A stretch of 64,000 nt of DNA from an uncultured Flavobacteriaceae bacterium (GTDB lineage Bacteria > Bacteroidota > Bacteroidia > Flavobacteriales > Flavobacteriaceae). The notes below the pieces were generated by a model that ran no database searches, was not told where the DNA came from, and saw nothing but the letters and a program-made list of their open reading frames with translations. The DNA lies in NCBI GenBank assembly GCA_947497245.1, contig CANMFO010000001.1, forward strand, positions 1,426,001 to 1,490,000, written 5' to 3'. The position numbers and the translations under genes are program-made. Below are positions 56,291-64,000 of the stretch, piece after piece (within the stretch, counting starts at the first letter, position 1; every line of letters starts with the position of its first letter).

Positions 56291-57523
56291 ATGAAGATAC
56301 TGTATATCCATCAATATTTTTCCACTCCAAAAACCTCGGGCGGGATACGGTCCTACAAGCTCGCTAAAAAACTCTTGGAAAACGGACATGAGGTAGAATT
56401 TTTGACCACTTCCCACGGTTTTTCCGAAAAATTTGAAAAAAGGTGGAATTACGTGGAGATCGAAGGCATCAGGTTCCACGTGTTGCGTACCAAAAGGGCC
56501 AGCAACTCGACCCCTTATTTGAAACGAATAGGGCTGTTCCTTCAGTTTTCCTTTTTGGCAAGCATGAAAATACTGAAGCTGGAGGCCGATGTAGTACTGG
56601 CCTCCTCCACCCCGCTTACCGTGGGCATTCCCGCCCTGGTAAAAAAATGGCGCCATAAGAAGCCGTTCGTTTTTGAGGTGAGGGATGTATGGCCCGAAGC
56701 CGTTGTTGCCATTGGAGCCGTTAAAAATGGGATGGCCAAAAAATTGTTGTACGGCCTGGAAGCGCTTATCTATAGAAATGCCAACGCCCTGGTTCCCTTG
56801 TCCATGGATATGGAAACGTCCATCACAAATCGATTTCCCGGCCTGGATTGTCCTGTAAAGACCATAGAGAACATTGCCGAGCCCGGTTGGTTTAAACGCA
56901 ATATCGACCCCGAGAAATCGATCATAACGGAAAAACTGGGTTTTAAGCCCAGGTTCGCCATTCTGTATGCCGGAACGTTCGGAAAGGTGAATGGCCTGGG
57001 TTATGCACTGGCTCTCGCCGAACGATTGCTACCGATCGATCCATCGATCGTCTTCATTTTGATCGGAGCGGGTGGTGAAAGGGAAACCTTGGTTCAAAGG
57101 GCGAAGCAAAAGAACATCTTGGACAGGAATGTCTTTATTTGGGACCCCGTGGCGAAAAACCAGCTTCCCCAGTTATACTATGAAGCTCAAATGGGCAGTT
57201 CCTTTGTCATTCCGATAAAAGAACTCTGGGCCAATTCGGCTAACAAGTTTTTTGATACCTTGGCCGCCGGAAGGCCCGTTCTGCTAAATTATGAAGGGTG
57301 GCAAAAAAAAGCGTTGATCAAAAATAATGTGGGATTCGTACTGCCGTACGACCCGGAACATATCGATCTTACCTTTTTGAACAATTTTGTAGCATATACC
57401 AGGGATAAAGTGAAACTGCAACTACAGCAAAAGAACGCAATTGGACTTGCGGAACAATTCTCGTTGGAAACGGCCACTCGTAAATACCTTAAAATACTCA
57501 ACGGAGCCGTGAACCATGAATAA
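56291..57523 (+). CDS. Glycosyltransferase family 4 (WbuB-like)
   Basis: The 410-residue protein begins at the ATG of MKILYIHQYFSTPKTSGG; the track's upstream 46 residues overlap no family and would leave a poor N-terminus. VFEVRDVWPEAV, LYAGTFGKVNGLGYAL and FFDTLAAGRPVLLNYEG are the family landmarks. It is clearly paralogous to 48618, sharing HQYF(N/S)TP and the post-start region, suggesting that both add similar sugars. Confidence 0.9.
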   Translation: MKILYIHQYFSTPKTSGGIRSYKLAKKLLENGHEVEFLTTSHGFSEKFEKRWNYVEIEGIRFHVLRTKRASNSTPYLKRIGLFLQFSFLASMKILKLEADVVLASSTPLTVGIPALVKKWRHKKPFVFEVRDVWPEAVVAIGAVKNGMAKKLLYGLEALIYRNANALVPLSMDMETSITNRFPGLDCPVKTIENIAEPGWFKRNIDPEKSIITEKLGFKPRFAILYAGTFGKVNGLGYALALAERLLPIDPSIVFILIGAGGERETLVQRAKQKNILDRNVFIWDPVAKNQLPQLYYEAQMGSSFVIPIKELWANSANKFFDTLAAGRPVLLNYEGWQKKALIKNNVGFVLPYDPEHIDLTFLNNFVAYTRDKVKLQLQQKNAIGLAEQFSLETATRKYLKILNGAVNHE

Positions 57524-57727
57524 AGGGAGACAGTGGCCCGCTATGCCATTGGGCGCAGAAATGATCGAATACCCAAATCATACGCTTAATCAAGGATTAT
57601 CCCCTGTTAATCCATTTAAAGTCGCTCTTTTTATTATAAGTGCTTTCTTTGTGGAAGGAAACTGTATTGACCGGAACATCTTGCCTATGGACGCATTCCA
57701 GTGGCATTGAACCTAGCAAAACTTGTG

Positions 57728-58846
57728 ATGAAGATTCTTTTTTTATTAAGTAGAATAGATAGGACCGGAGTAACCACCCATACCCTGGATCTGGCCGGTG
57801 GATTGATCAAGGAAGGACATCAGGTTTTTTTGATCGCAGGTAACAAGGTACACCAGGGAAAGAGCCATGAGGAATTTTACAATAAGTTCCTTGATATGGG
57901 GGTGGTAATTAAAGAATTCAATACCCCTTCGGGAAATGCGGGAAAGAAATTGTTCGGAACGATTGCCTCCATCATCAAAATGATCAGAATCATTAAGGGG
58001 CTCAGGCCGAATATTATTCATTGCCAATCGCCCTATTTGAGCTTTGTGCCCTGGTTAATGGGCAAAAAATTCACGGTCACCATTCACAATACCAAACTCA
58101 AAAAAGACATCAAGTTCAAAAATCCGACACATTTGATTGCCATTAGCAATGAATCGAGGGAAATGGCACAGCATGTTTTCGGAATAAACGGTAAAACCAT
58201 TTCCATAGTGCACCACGGTGTCTCCGATAGATATGCCCTGCCCCTTTCCATTGGGGAACAACAAACGTATCGTGCCCAAAGTAAAATTCCGTCGGAGAAA
58301 GTCATCGTTGGATTTGTGGGGAGGACCACCTGGAAAAAAGGTTGCGATGTCTTGGTAGAAGCCATGGCAAAACTGGATGATGCCACAAAAGACAAAATGC
58401 ACGGTATATTCCTTGGAGGCATACACGGTTCCGATGAGTTCAACTGGCTGCAAAAGCTGATCGACGATTCGGGCATCGGTCCATATGCCACCATGCTTCC
58501 GTTTCAAGATCCAAAACCTTTTTATGATATTTTTGATATTTTTGTGCTGCCCTCCCGCATGGAATCCTTTCCTTTGGTCACCATAGAGGCCATGATGGCC
58601 GAATGCTGTCCGGTGCGGAGCAATACGGAAGGCTGTTACGAACAGATAACACACGGAAGTACCGGGATGCTTTTCCAAAATGAGGATGCGGAGCAGTTGG
58701 CACAGATTTTAGGGGAATTGATCAACGACCGTGCACTCAGGGAACGACTTGGAAAAAATGCAAAAGCAAAGGCCCTAAACGAATTTACGATTCCCATCAT
58801 GACCAAAAATACACTGGCGGTATATGAAAAAGTTCGAATACATTAA
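57728..58846 (+). CDS. Glycosyltransferase family 4
   Basis: The 372-residue enzyme is given the ATG start of MKILFLLSRIDRTGVTTHTLDL; the GTG nine codons earlier in the track is less likely. HNTKLKKDIKFKNPTHLIAIS, VGFVGRTTWKKGCDVLVEAM and FVLPSRMESFPLVTIEAMMAECCPV show the donor-domain E-x7-E region. It is followed after 12 bases by the initiating transferase. Confidence 0.92.
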   Translation: MKILFLLSRIDRTGVTTHTLDLAGGLIKEGHQVFLIAGNKVHQGKSHEEFYNKFLDMGVVIKEFNTPSGNAGKKLFGTIASIIKMIRIIKGLRPNIIHCQSPYLSFVPWLMGKKFTVTIHNTKLKKDIKFKNPTHLIAISNESREMAQHVFGINGKTISIVHHGVSDRYALPLSIGEQQTYRAQSKIPSEKVIVGFVGRTTWKKGCDVLVEAMAKLDDATKDKMHGIFLGGIHGSDEFNWLQKLIDDSGIGPYATMLPFQDPKPFYDIFDIFVLPSRMESFPLVTIEAMMAECCPVRSNTEGCYEQITHGSTGMLFQNEDAEQLAQILGELINDRALRERLGKNAKAKALNEFTIPIMTKNTLAVYEKVRIH

Positions 58847-58858
58847 ATCCATGTCACG

Positions 58859-59473
58859 ATGTATAAAAATGGCTTGAAAATGGGATTCGACTTTTTGGTT
58901 TCCCTTGGGATGCTGGCACTTCTTTCACCTGTTTTCCTTGTGGTTTTCATTGTCTTGATAATTAACAACAGGGGCACCCCGTTTTTTGTGCAACCACGCC
59001 CAGGGAAAGATGAAAAGACTTTCAATCTGCTCAAATTCAAGACCATGACCGATGCCAAGGACGAAAACAACGTGCTCTTACCCGACAATATGCGCCTGAC
59101 GAAGGTCGGAAGATTTGTTAGAAAAACCTCCTTGGATGAAATTCCCCAGCTGATCAACATTTTAAAGGGCGATATGAGCTTGATAGGGCCCAGGCCACTG
59201 CTAATGCGCTACCTGCCATTCTATTCCGAAACGGAAAGACAGCGCCACCAGATGCGTCCGGGCATTACGGGACTGGCCCAGGTCTCGGGCAGAAATAAGC
59301 TGAATTGGGATGCCAGGTTGGCCATGGATGTCGAGTATGTCAAAAATGTTTCGCTGGCGCTGGACCTAAAAATTTTTTTTAAAACAATCAAAAATGTTCT
59401 TGGCTCGAAAGATATCGTGGTCGATGCCGGAGCGGTAATTCCCGATTTGGATGCATACAGATCAAAAGCTTAA
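58859..59473 (+). CDS. Initiating phosphoglycosyl transferase, PglC/WcaJ-family
   Basis: The 204-residue protein has a single re-entrant-type N-terminal helix and the PglC core: LKFKTM, LDEIPQLINILKGDMSLIGPRPLL with catalytic Asp-Glu, and RPGITGLAQVSGRN. This small monotopic form transfers a sugar-1-phosphate (often an amino-dideoxyhexose) to undecaprenyl phosphate to begin the repeat unit. Its presence with PglF- and PglE-like enzymes supports a bacillosamine-type first sugar. Confidence 0.93.
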   Translation: MYKNGLKMGFDFLVSLGMLALLSPVFLVVFIVLIINNRGTPFFVQPRPGKDEKTFNLLKFKTMTDAKDENNVLLPDNMRLTKVGRFVRKTSLDEIPQLINILKGDMSLIGPRPLLMRYLPFYSETERQRHQMRPGITGLAQVSGRNKLNWDARLAMDVEYVKNVSLALDLKIFFKTIKNVLGSKDIVVDAGAVIPDLDAYRSKA

Positions 59474-60053
59474 ATGGGCCATCCTGGTCACGGGATGGGG
59501 AAGAAATGCCAAAGATACCATTGAGGCTTTCCAGAAGGGAATGCTAAAACGTTCTTCCATAGACCTTCTCATATACCAATCGCTACCTTCGGGCGCCGTA
59601 GAGGCCGCGGAACGGGCGGGAATCGATAGCAAGCGATTCATACGGAAGGACTACGACAGTGCCGAAGCGTATCAAGAGGCCATTTCCAAGGCACTGAAAG
59701 GACACAACATCGATTATGTCCTTTTGCTGAGCTTCAAGTACATTATTCGACAAGGACTTTTGAAAGCCTTTCCAGATAGGATCATCAATATACACCCGTC
59801 ATTATTTCCCAGTTTTTTGGCCACAACAACGGCCATACAGGAAGCCTTGGACTACGGTGTGAAGGTTTCGGGAATCACCACCCATATCATAGACGACAAA
59901 ATTGATCAAGGGTCCATTTTATGTCAGGAACCCATACGTTTCGACGAGGGCGAAACCTTCGAAAGTGTATACCCAAAGTTTGCGGAAAAAGGTAGAAAGA
60001 TCATTTTGGACACCATTGCCTTGATCGAAGAAAAACACTTTGAAGATCGGTGA
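59451..60053 (+). CDS. PurN-like formyltransferase, probable sugar formyltransferase
   Basis: The 200-residue protein belongs to the formyltransferase fold (PF00551). INIHPSLFPSF provides the Asn and His, and ITTHIIDDKIDQGSIL the catalytic Asp, in the order seen in GAR transformylase and sugar N-formyltransferases. It overlaps the PglC gene by 23 bases, so it belongs to the polysaccharide operon rather than to purine synthesis. It would transfer a formyl group from N10-formyl-THF to an amino sugar. No PglD acetyltransferase is seen, so it could replace acetylation. Confidence 0.82.
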   Translation: MHTDQKLKWAILVTGWGRNAKDTIEAFQKGMLKRSSIDLLIYQSLPSGAVEAAERAGIDSKRFIRKDYDSAEAYQEAISKALKGHNIDYVLLLSFKYIIRQGLLKAFPDRIINIHPSLFPSFLATTTAIQEALDYGVKVSGITTHIIDDKIDQGSILCQEPIRFDEGETFESVYPKFAEKGRKIILDTIALIEEKHFEDR

Positions 60054-60112
60054 ACAAAACGCATTGTGCCCTGGAATCGGCCATCAATAAACTCAAAACT
60101 CCAACCATTACC

Positions 60113-61129
60113 ATGGAAATAATCAATAGCAAGGACAAGTGGGAACAGGTTTTGGTGGAAGTCGGATCATTTGACTTCTATCATACCTATGACTACCATA
60201 TCATCTCCAAAAAAGAGAGGGAACAACCTGTCCTCTTGGTTTATAGGGAAGATGATGCCTTAGTGGCACTTCCACTTTTGATACGGCCTATATTCGATAC
60301 GGAATATTTTGATGCTACTTCCGTATATGGCTATCCCGGCCCCATTTCAAAAGGGGTGGGCCCCGACTCGGATTTGGGAGGGTTCAACAAAAACTTGGCC
60401 CTTGTTCTTAAGGAAAAAAAGATAATCAGTGCCTTCTCCAGGTTGAACCCGTACATTCCGTTCCAGGACGCGGTCCTTCAATCCCTGGGCAGGGTCGATA
60501 CCATCGGTAAGGTAGTAAACATCGATCTTGGGCTGACTTTGGAAGAACAGCGTGCCCATTACGGAAAAAGCACCAAAAACAGGACGAACAAATGTAGAAG
60601 GGTCAGTGAGGTCGTAGCGGCCACAACGGAGGAGCAGATACATACCTTTATCGATATTTACTATGAAAATATGGATCGGCTGTCCGCCAACAAGGACTAT
60701 TATTTTTCCAGGGAATATTTTTTTGAGTTCCTAAACTGCACTGGATTCAACACGGATATCCTGTTGGTAATGAACCAAGAGACCAATGAGGCAATGGCCG
60801 GCTCCATGTTCGTCAAGACGAACGACATCGTCCAATTTCATCTTTCTGGCACTAGAACAGACTATCTGCATCTTGCACCGGCAAACGTTTTTTTGGATGA
60901 GATGCGCATTCGGGCCACTGATGAGGGCTACCGTATTTTTAACCTCGGCGGCGGCCTGGGCGGAAGGGAGGATTCGCTTTTCAATTTTAAATCTTCGTTC
61001 TCCAAAGACCACCGCGATTTTAAGGTTTGGAAATATGTGGTGGACGAAACGGTATATCATCAGCTTTCCGAAGGGCAGGACGTTTCTGAAAACGATGGTT
61101 TCTTCCCTTTGTACAGAAAACCTAGATGA
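60113..61129 (+). CDS. FemAB/GNAT-like acyltransferase
   Basis: The 338-residue protein starts at the ATG of MEIINSKDKWEQVLV; a GTG start at 60050 that overlaps the formyltransferase stop would add 21 residues. The fold is the double GNAT type of the FemAB/BioF2-like group (AGSMFVKTNDIVQFHLSGTR and IFNLGGGLGGREDSLFNFKSSFS). Such proteins in polysaccharide clusters often add acyl or aminoacyl groups to amino sugars. It ends the rightward block and converges on the deacetylase gene. Confidence 0.75.
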   Translation: MEIINSKDKWEQVLVEVGSFDFYHTYDYHIISKKEREQPVLLVYREDDALVALPLLIRPIFDTEYFDATSVYGYPGPISKGVGPDSDLGGFNKNLALVLKEKKIISAFSRLNPYIPFQDAVLQSLGRVDTIGKVVNIDLGLTLEEQRAHYGKSTKNRTNKCRRVSEVVAATTEEQIHTFIDIYYENMDRLSANKDYYFSREYFFEFLNCTGFNTDILLVMNQETNEAMAGSMFVKTNDIVQFHLSGTRTDYLHLAPANVFLDEMRIRATDEGYRIFNLGGGLGGREDSLFNFKSSFSKDHRDFKVWKYVVDETVYHQLSEGQDVSENDGFFPLYRKPR

Positions 61130-61159
61130 CCGATAACTGCCCTAAAAGCCGTACAATGA

Positions 61160-61918
61160 TCAAAGAATCCTGTAGCTGCCAAGCTTCAGCTTGGTCTGTT
61201 TTTTAAGTTTTGTCAGTTTTCGCTTGAGCCTTATTTTGTCCATGTCCCGTATCTCAAGCCCTTTTTTGTCAAAATCCACATGCACCATGATCTCGTACTT
61301 CCTGTTCGGTTTGATCCCGCAGTAGATGGCCTCGTCCAAGTCCCCAAAATTATCCGTGGTCTTGAACCCTTTGAGTCTCAGGTATTTGTTGAACAGGGAT
61401 TTATACAGTCTTTTCTTGTAATCGTTATTTCGATTCAGGTTCCTCGAGGGCCGTATGGCCAGTAAGTTATGTTTTTTTGCCACTTTCGCAACACATTGCA
61501 TAATGGCCCATTTCGTGTGAACGTGCTGATGTGAGTCGATGTGGCTGGGAAGAAAACCAAATTTTTCGATGAAATGTCTGATCTGCGCATCCAGTTCGCC
61601 ATAAACGCATTCCCTGGATTCCCGGTCCATGGAGAAAGTCGGGATGGCTTCCAATCCCTTAAAGAGGCCCCCTTCACAGAAGGTATCGTTTCGCTTCATC
61701 CTATCGGTCAACGGGGCGCCTTCCGTCAGGTTAAGGTGAATCCCTACCACATCCGGACTTATTTTGCCCGTTTTAACGTATTTCACCGCATCCTCAAATC
61801 CTTTTTCAAAGTTCACCAATGCAGTCGTGGAACTGATCAATTTTTCCTTCAGTGCATAATATGTGGCGCGGTTGATACTTTCGGAGGCGCCGAAATCGTC
61901 GCTGTTGATAATGATCAT
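61160..61918 (-). CDS. YdjC/ChbG-family carbohydrate deacetylase
   Basis: The 252-residue protein opens INSDDFGASESIN (metal-binding Asp), followed by VGIHLNLTEGAPLTD and SHIDSHQHVHTKWAIM with metal-ligand His residues. These are the signatures of the YdjC family, which removes acetyl groups from N-acetylglucosamine-containing oligosaccharides. It has no signal peptide. It is on the opposite strand from the assembly genes and could trim or recycle polymer precursors. Confidence 0.9.
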   Translation of the reverse strand: MIIINSDDFGASESINRATYYALKEKLISSTTALVNFEKGFEDAVKYVKTGKISPDVVGIHLNLTEGAPLTDRMKRNDTFCEGGLFKGLEAIPTFSMDRESRECVYGELDAQIRHFIEKFGFLPSHIDSHQHVHTKWAIMQCVAKVAKKHNLLAIRPSRNLNRNNDYKKRLYKSLFNKYLRLKGFKTTDNFGDLDEAIYCGIKPNRKYEIMVHVDFDKKGLEIRDMDKIRLKRKLTKLKKQTKLKLGSYRIL

Positions 61919-62783
61919 TATTGCTTTGTTTGGTTTGGTCTGGAATTATGGCACTACGTTGATACCATTTTTTGGCCCTGTTCAAAGGGACTTTGTCGTT
62001 CTACGTTTTCCAGGCCCAATCATTCCAAAGGTCTGGACAAAAGAAGAACACTGTAAAATTAGAGCAGGTGGGCAAAAGGGAATGATTTTCTCGACTATCC
62101 ATGGAATTCCTCTTTAAACATCCAAAAACTCGTCTATCGGCCTTATTATTGCGATGTATTGGATCTAGGAAGATTCGACATATCCACGGAAAATCCGACC
62201 AACGCCCGGGACGATCCGAGGCATTCCCCTGCCCTTGGTCAAATGCGGAAAGAGCACCGTCATTCCCAAAAAGGGCGAAATGGACATTTGGGCCGCTCAA
62301 AAGAATCGGGGTGGCCGTCGGCAGAACGCCTTGATCACAGCCTCACCCCTCTTGGGACAATAAACCAAAACTTGGCCCCGTATGGAAATCAGCTTTTGGT
62401 ATTTTATGACAATCTTTCAGTTTACCACCCGATCAGACAACAACAAAAGTGCATTTCATCTATAATATTGACCTTTTCACAACATTTTTGGGGATATGTA
62501 GTTGTACTCTTAGAGGGTTCAGCAAATGGATGGATTTTCGATGAAAGGAGGATTAACTCCGCCAAAATTCACAATAAATGAATTTGAAATGTTAAAAAAA
62601 AGTGCATCTCATCGAATAAATGTGTTGTTCATGGTCCAAAATATTTTGCTGTGCGTAATTTATCGAACCAAATCGTCGATGATACGTAGTTCATCTAAAA
62701 ATAAGCAGTTTTCAACCTAGTTTTTATCTTGTTTAGCAAAGTTTTTAGTAACCCAAAAAAGCAATTGAAATAAAAGCCTACTT
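61919..62783. other. Intergenic and regulatory region upstream of the second Ig-like lipoprotein
   Basis: The 865 bases hold no recognised gene. The left part (to about 62400) is unremarkable; the listed 140- and 171-codon ORFs do not look like proteins. The right part is A/T-rich and related to the region upstream of 46846. Confidence 0.6.
62449..62667 (+). repeat. GTGCATTTCATCG motif cluster, copy B
   Basis: Motifs occur at 62449 (GTGCATTTCATCT), 62602 (GTGCATCTCATCG) and a diverged one at 62651 (GTGCGTAATTTATCG). Blocks AAAAGTGCATTTCATCTAT, TTCACAACATTTT, AATGTTAAAAAAAAGTGCAT and CCTACTTATGAAATTTCCCC (across the start) are shared with copy A. It is a diverged duplicate of that leader. Confidence 0.72.
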
Positions 62784-64000
62784 ATGAAATTTCCCCACAT
62801 CAAAGTCGTTCCGATGACGATATTTGCTTTTGTCTTTCTATTGAGTTTTTCCTGTTCCAAAGATTCCGATCTGCTTTCCGAGTATGCCCTTGCCGATGAC
62901 GCTGGGGATTTGGTAATCAATACGTATTTGGTCGACGATCGCTATACCACCTATGCGGACAGCAGCATCATTCTCGACGTATTGTCCAATGACATTTTCA
63001 CAGATGAGGAAAACGTCAAAATAGTGGAAACCTCCCCTCCAATCAATGGAGAGGTTATCATCATAGAGAACAAGACCTTGTTGTATATCCCCGAACAGGC
63101 CGCCGCGCCCGAGGAAAATGGCCCGGAGGAAACGCCCGCTCCGGATCCCGTACCCGAGGAAACACCGGCGCCCGAAGAGACCCCGGAAGCGGAGACGGAC
63201 ACCTTTACCTATACCACGGAAGTGTCCAATGAGGACGAAACGGTCACTACGGAGACGGCAACGGTTACGGTGGAAGTGGTGCCCCCATCGGATAACGGTG
63301 AACAGGACGTATCGGGGCTCAAAACCGTAGCGGAGTTCAAGGCCGATTTTGATGCCTACTGGAGTGCGGAGGAAAAGGGATGGTATACCGCTATCTCGAC
63401 CAGTGGAAATGAGGGGGATATATACTACCTGGATGGTATCCAGGCTCTGGTGACCATGTTTCAGGCCACGGGGGATACGGATTATATGGACGATGCCATC
63501 CGGCTCATAAAGAATATCATGGCCACTGCAAAGCCGTCGAGTAGCTTGCCCCAGTACCGGGGATACAACGACAGCTATCTTTCTTGGCATAGTAATTCCA
63601 GTACCAGTGTCACCGGCCAAGGCCTTTCTGGGGATGGTGGCCAGGCTCCCCTATATGAAACCCGGGGTTTCCAGCACGTTGCAAAATTGCTATGGGTACT
63701 CTACGAAAGTCCCAATCTGAGGGCAAGCAGGTATCAGTCCGATTATCAGGCGATTTTGGATTTCGTAGAAACGCACATTTGGGAAAAGTGGTTCAGCAGG
63801 GACGATTGGGTTCCGTACCGACTTAGTATAGACGGAACTGCCGGATGGGCCAGAATAGGTTTCTTTCTTCATAAAATTACAGGGGATTCCAAATACAGAC
63901 TGGTCTTTGATCGATTCAATACCAATATGAACTACGGAACCAGTGCTAAATCCATGCGGGAGATACTCAAAAGCAACAGCGCCAATTCAAGTGGTTATCA
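62784..64000 (+). CDS. Surface lipoprotein, Ig-like plus helical-barrel-like domain (paralogue B, cut by the window end)
   Basis: This gene is missing from the track because it runs off the right edge without a stop. It encodes at least 405 residues. The signal ends at Cys24 (LSFSCSKDSD), identical around the lipobox to the 46846 gene. A cadherin/Ig-like domain with VDDRYTT and LDVLSND is followed by a Pro/Glu-rich linker (about 110-135, PEETPAPDPVPEETPAPEE) not found in paralogue A. The helical domain shares YYLDGIQALVTMFQATGD and GWARIGFFLHKITGDSKY. It is probably exported to the cell surface and may act on polysaccharide. Confidence 0.8.
   Translation, partial: MKFPHIKVVPMTIFAFVFLLSFSCSKDSDLLSEYALADDAGDLVINTYLVDDRYTTYADSSIILDVLSNDIFTDEENVKIVETSPPINGEVIIIENKTLLYIPEQAAAPEENGPEETPAPDPVPEETPAPEETPEAETDTFTYTTEVSNEDETVTTETATVTVEVVPPSDNGEQDVSGLKTVAEFKADFDAYWSAEEKGWYTAISTSGNEGDIYYLDGIQALVTMFQATGDTDYMDDAIRLIKNIMATAKPSSSLPQYRGYNDSYLSWHSNSSTSVTGQGLSGDGGQAPLYETRGFQHVAKLLWVLYESPNLRASRYQSDYQAILDFVETHIWEKWFSRDDWVPYRLSIDGTAGWARIGFFLHKITGDSKYRLVFDRFNTNMNYGTSAKSMREILKSNSANSSGY

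Noticed and set aside
62159-62581. 140-codon ORF before the second lipoprotein
   Set aside because: Low-complexity, His/Arg-rich product that overlaps the motif region; no family resemblance.

Overview
The window reads as chromosomal DNA of a (probably marine) member of the Flavobacteriaceae, phylum Bacteroidota. The signs are a C-terminal type IX secretion sorting domain on a 1710-residue protein, many signal-peptidase II lipoproteins, Bacteroidota-style -7 boxes (TAnnTTTG), few Shine-Dalgarno sequences, LytS/LytTR and PAS-LuxR regulators, and a Wza/Wzc plus PglF/PglE/PglC-type surface polysaccharide locus. The genus cannot be fixed from the sequence alone. No rRNA, tRNA, CRISPR array or insertion sequence was seen. 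The ORF track uses TTG and GTG starts and omits ORFs open at the window edge; starts were revised where a family N-terminus or signal peptide argued for it.

Region 1 (about 1-12.4 kb) is a leftward set of exported hydrolases: beta-lactamase-type serine hydrolase, esterase, M19 dipeptidase, an NTF2-like protein and an M1 metallopeptidase. It is followed by a rightward LytS-type kinase/LytTR regulator pair and a leftward MacB/FtsX-type ABC permease. Region 2 (12.9-21.2 kb) holds a collagen-like lipoprotein, a kelch-type lipoprotein, three PAS-LuxR regulators, an alpha/beta hydrolase coupled to a fourth LuxR protein, a TPR lipoprotein, and a small Cys-rich peptide that looks like a RiPP precursor. 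Region 3 (21.4-27.9 kb) has a GT2 glycosyltransferase and a carbohydrate cluster: Tat-exported TIM-barrel protein, ROK regulator with a 15-bp palindrome beside its start, Tat/lipoprotein URO-D-fold protein with an MtaA-like zinc motif, and an aldo/keto reductase followed by a strongly structured element.

Region 4 (28.2-62 kb) is a large exopolysaccharide or capsule locus. Leftward genes encode an aminotransferase, a UDP-GlcNAc 4,6-dehydratase, Wza and Wzc, facing a CpsB-type phosphatase. Rightward come a galactose-oxidase-like enzyme with LamG, nine Ig-like repeats and a T9SS tail; four nucleotide-sugar enzymes (UDP-GlcA epimerase, TviC-like, Ugd, TviB-like); a surface lipoprotein with a cadherin/Ig-like domain and a helical-barrel-like domain; then five GT4 enzymes, Wzy- and Wzx-like proteins, a methyltransferase, a PglC-type initiating transferase, a PurN-like formyltransferase and a FemAB-like acyltransferase; and finally a leftward YdjC/ChbG deacetylase. 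Together these suggest a Wzx/Wzy-dependent polymer rich in uronic acids (GlcA/GalA and an N-acetylhexosaminuronate) and perhaps a formylated 4-amino-4,6-dideoxyhexose.

The most unusual signal is a repeated 13-bp motif, GTGCATTTCATCG, clustered upstream of two paralogous lipoprotein genes (46846 and 62784, the latter cut by the window end) that bracket the assembly genes. Their upstream regions share several other blocks, so the pair looks like a duplicated gene-plus-regulatory cassette. Other items of note are the intact copper-radical active site in the oxidase, the orphan RiPP-like peptide, the ROK palindrome and a predicted three-way-junction RNA.
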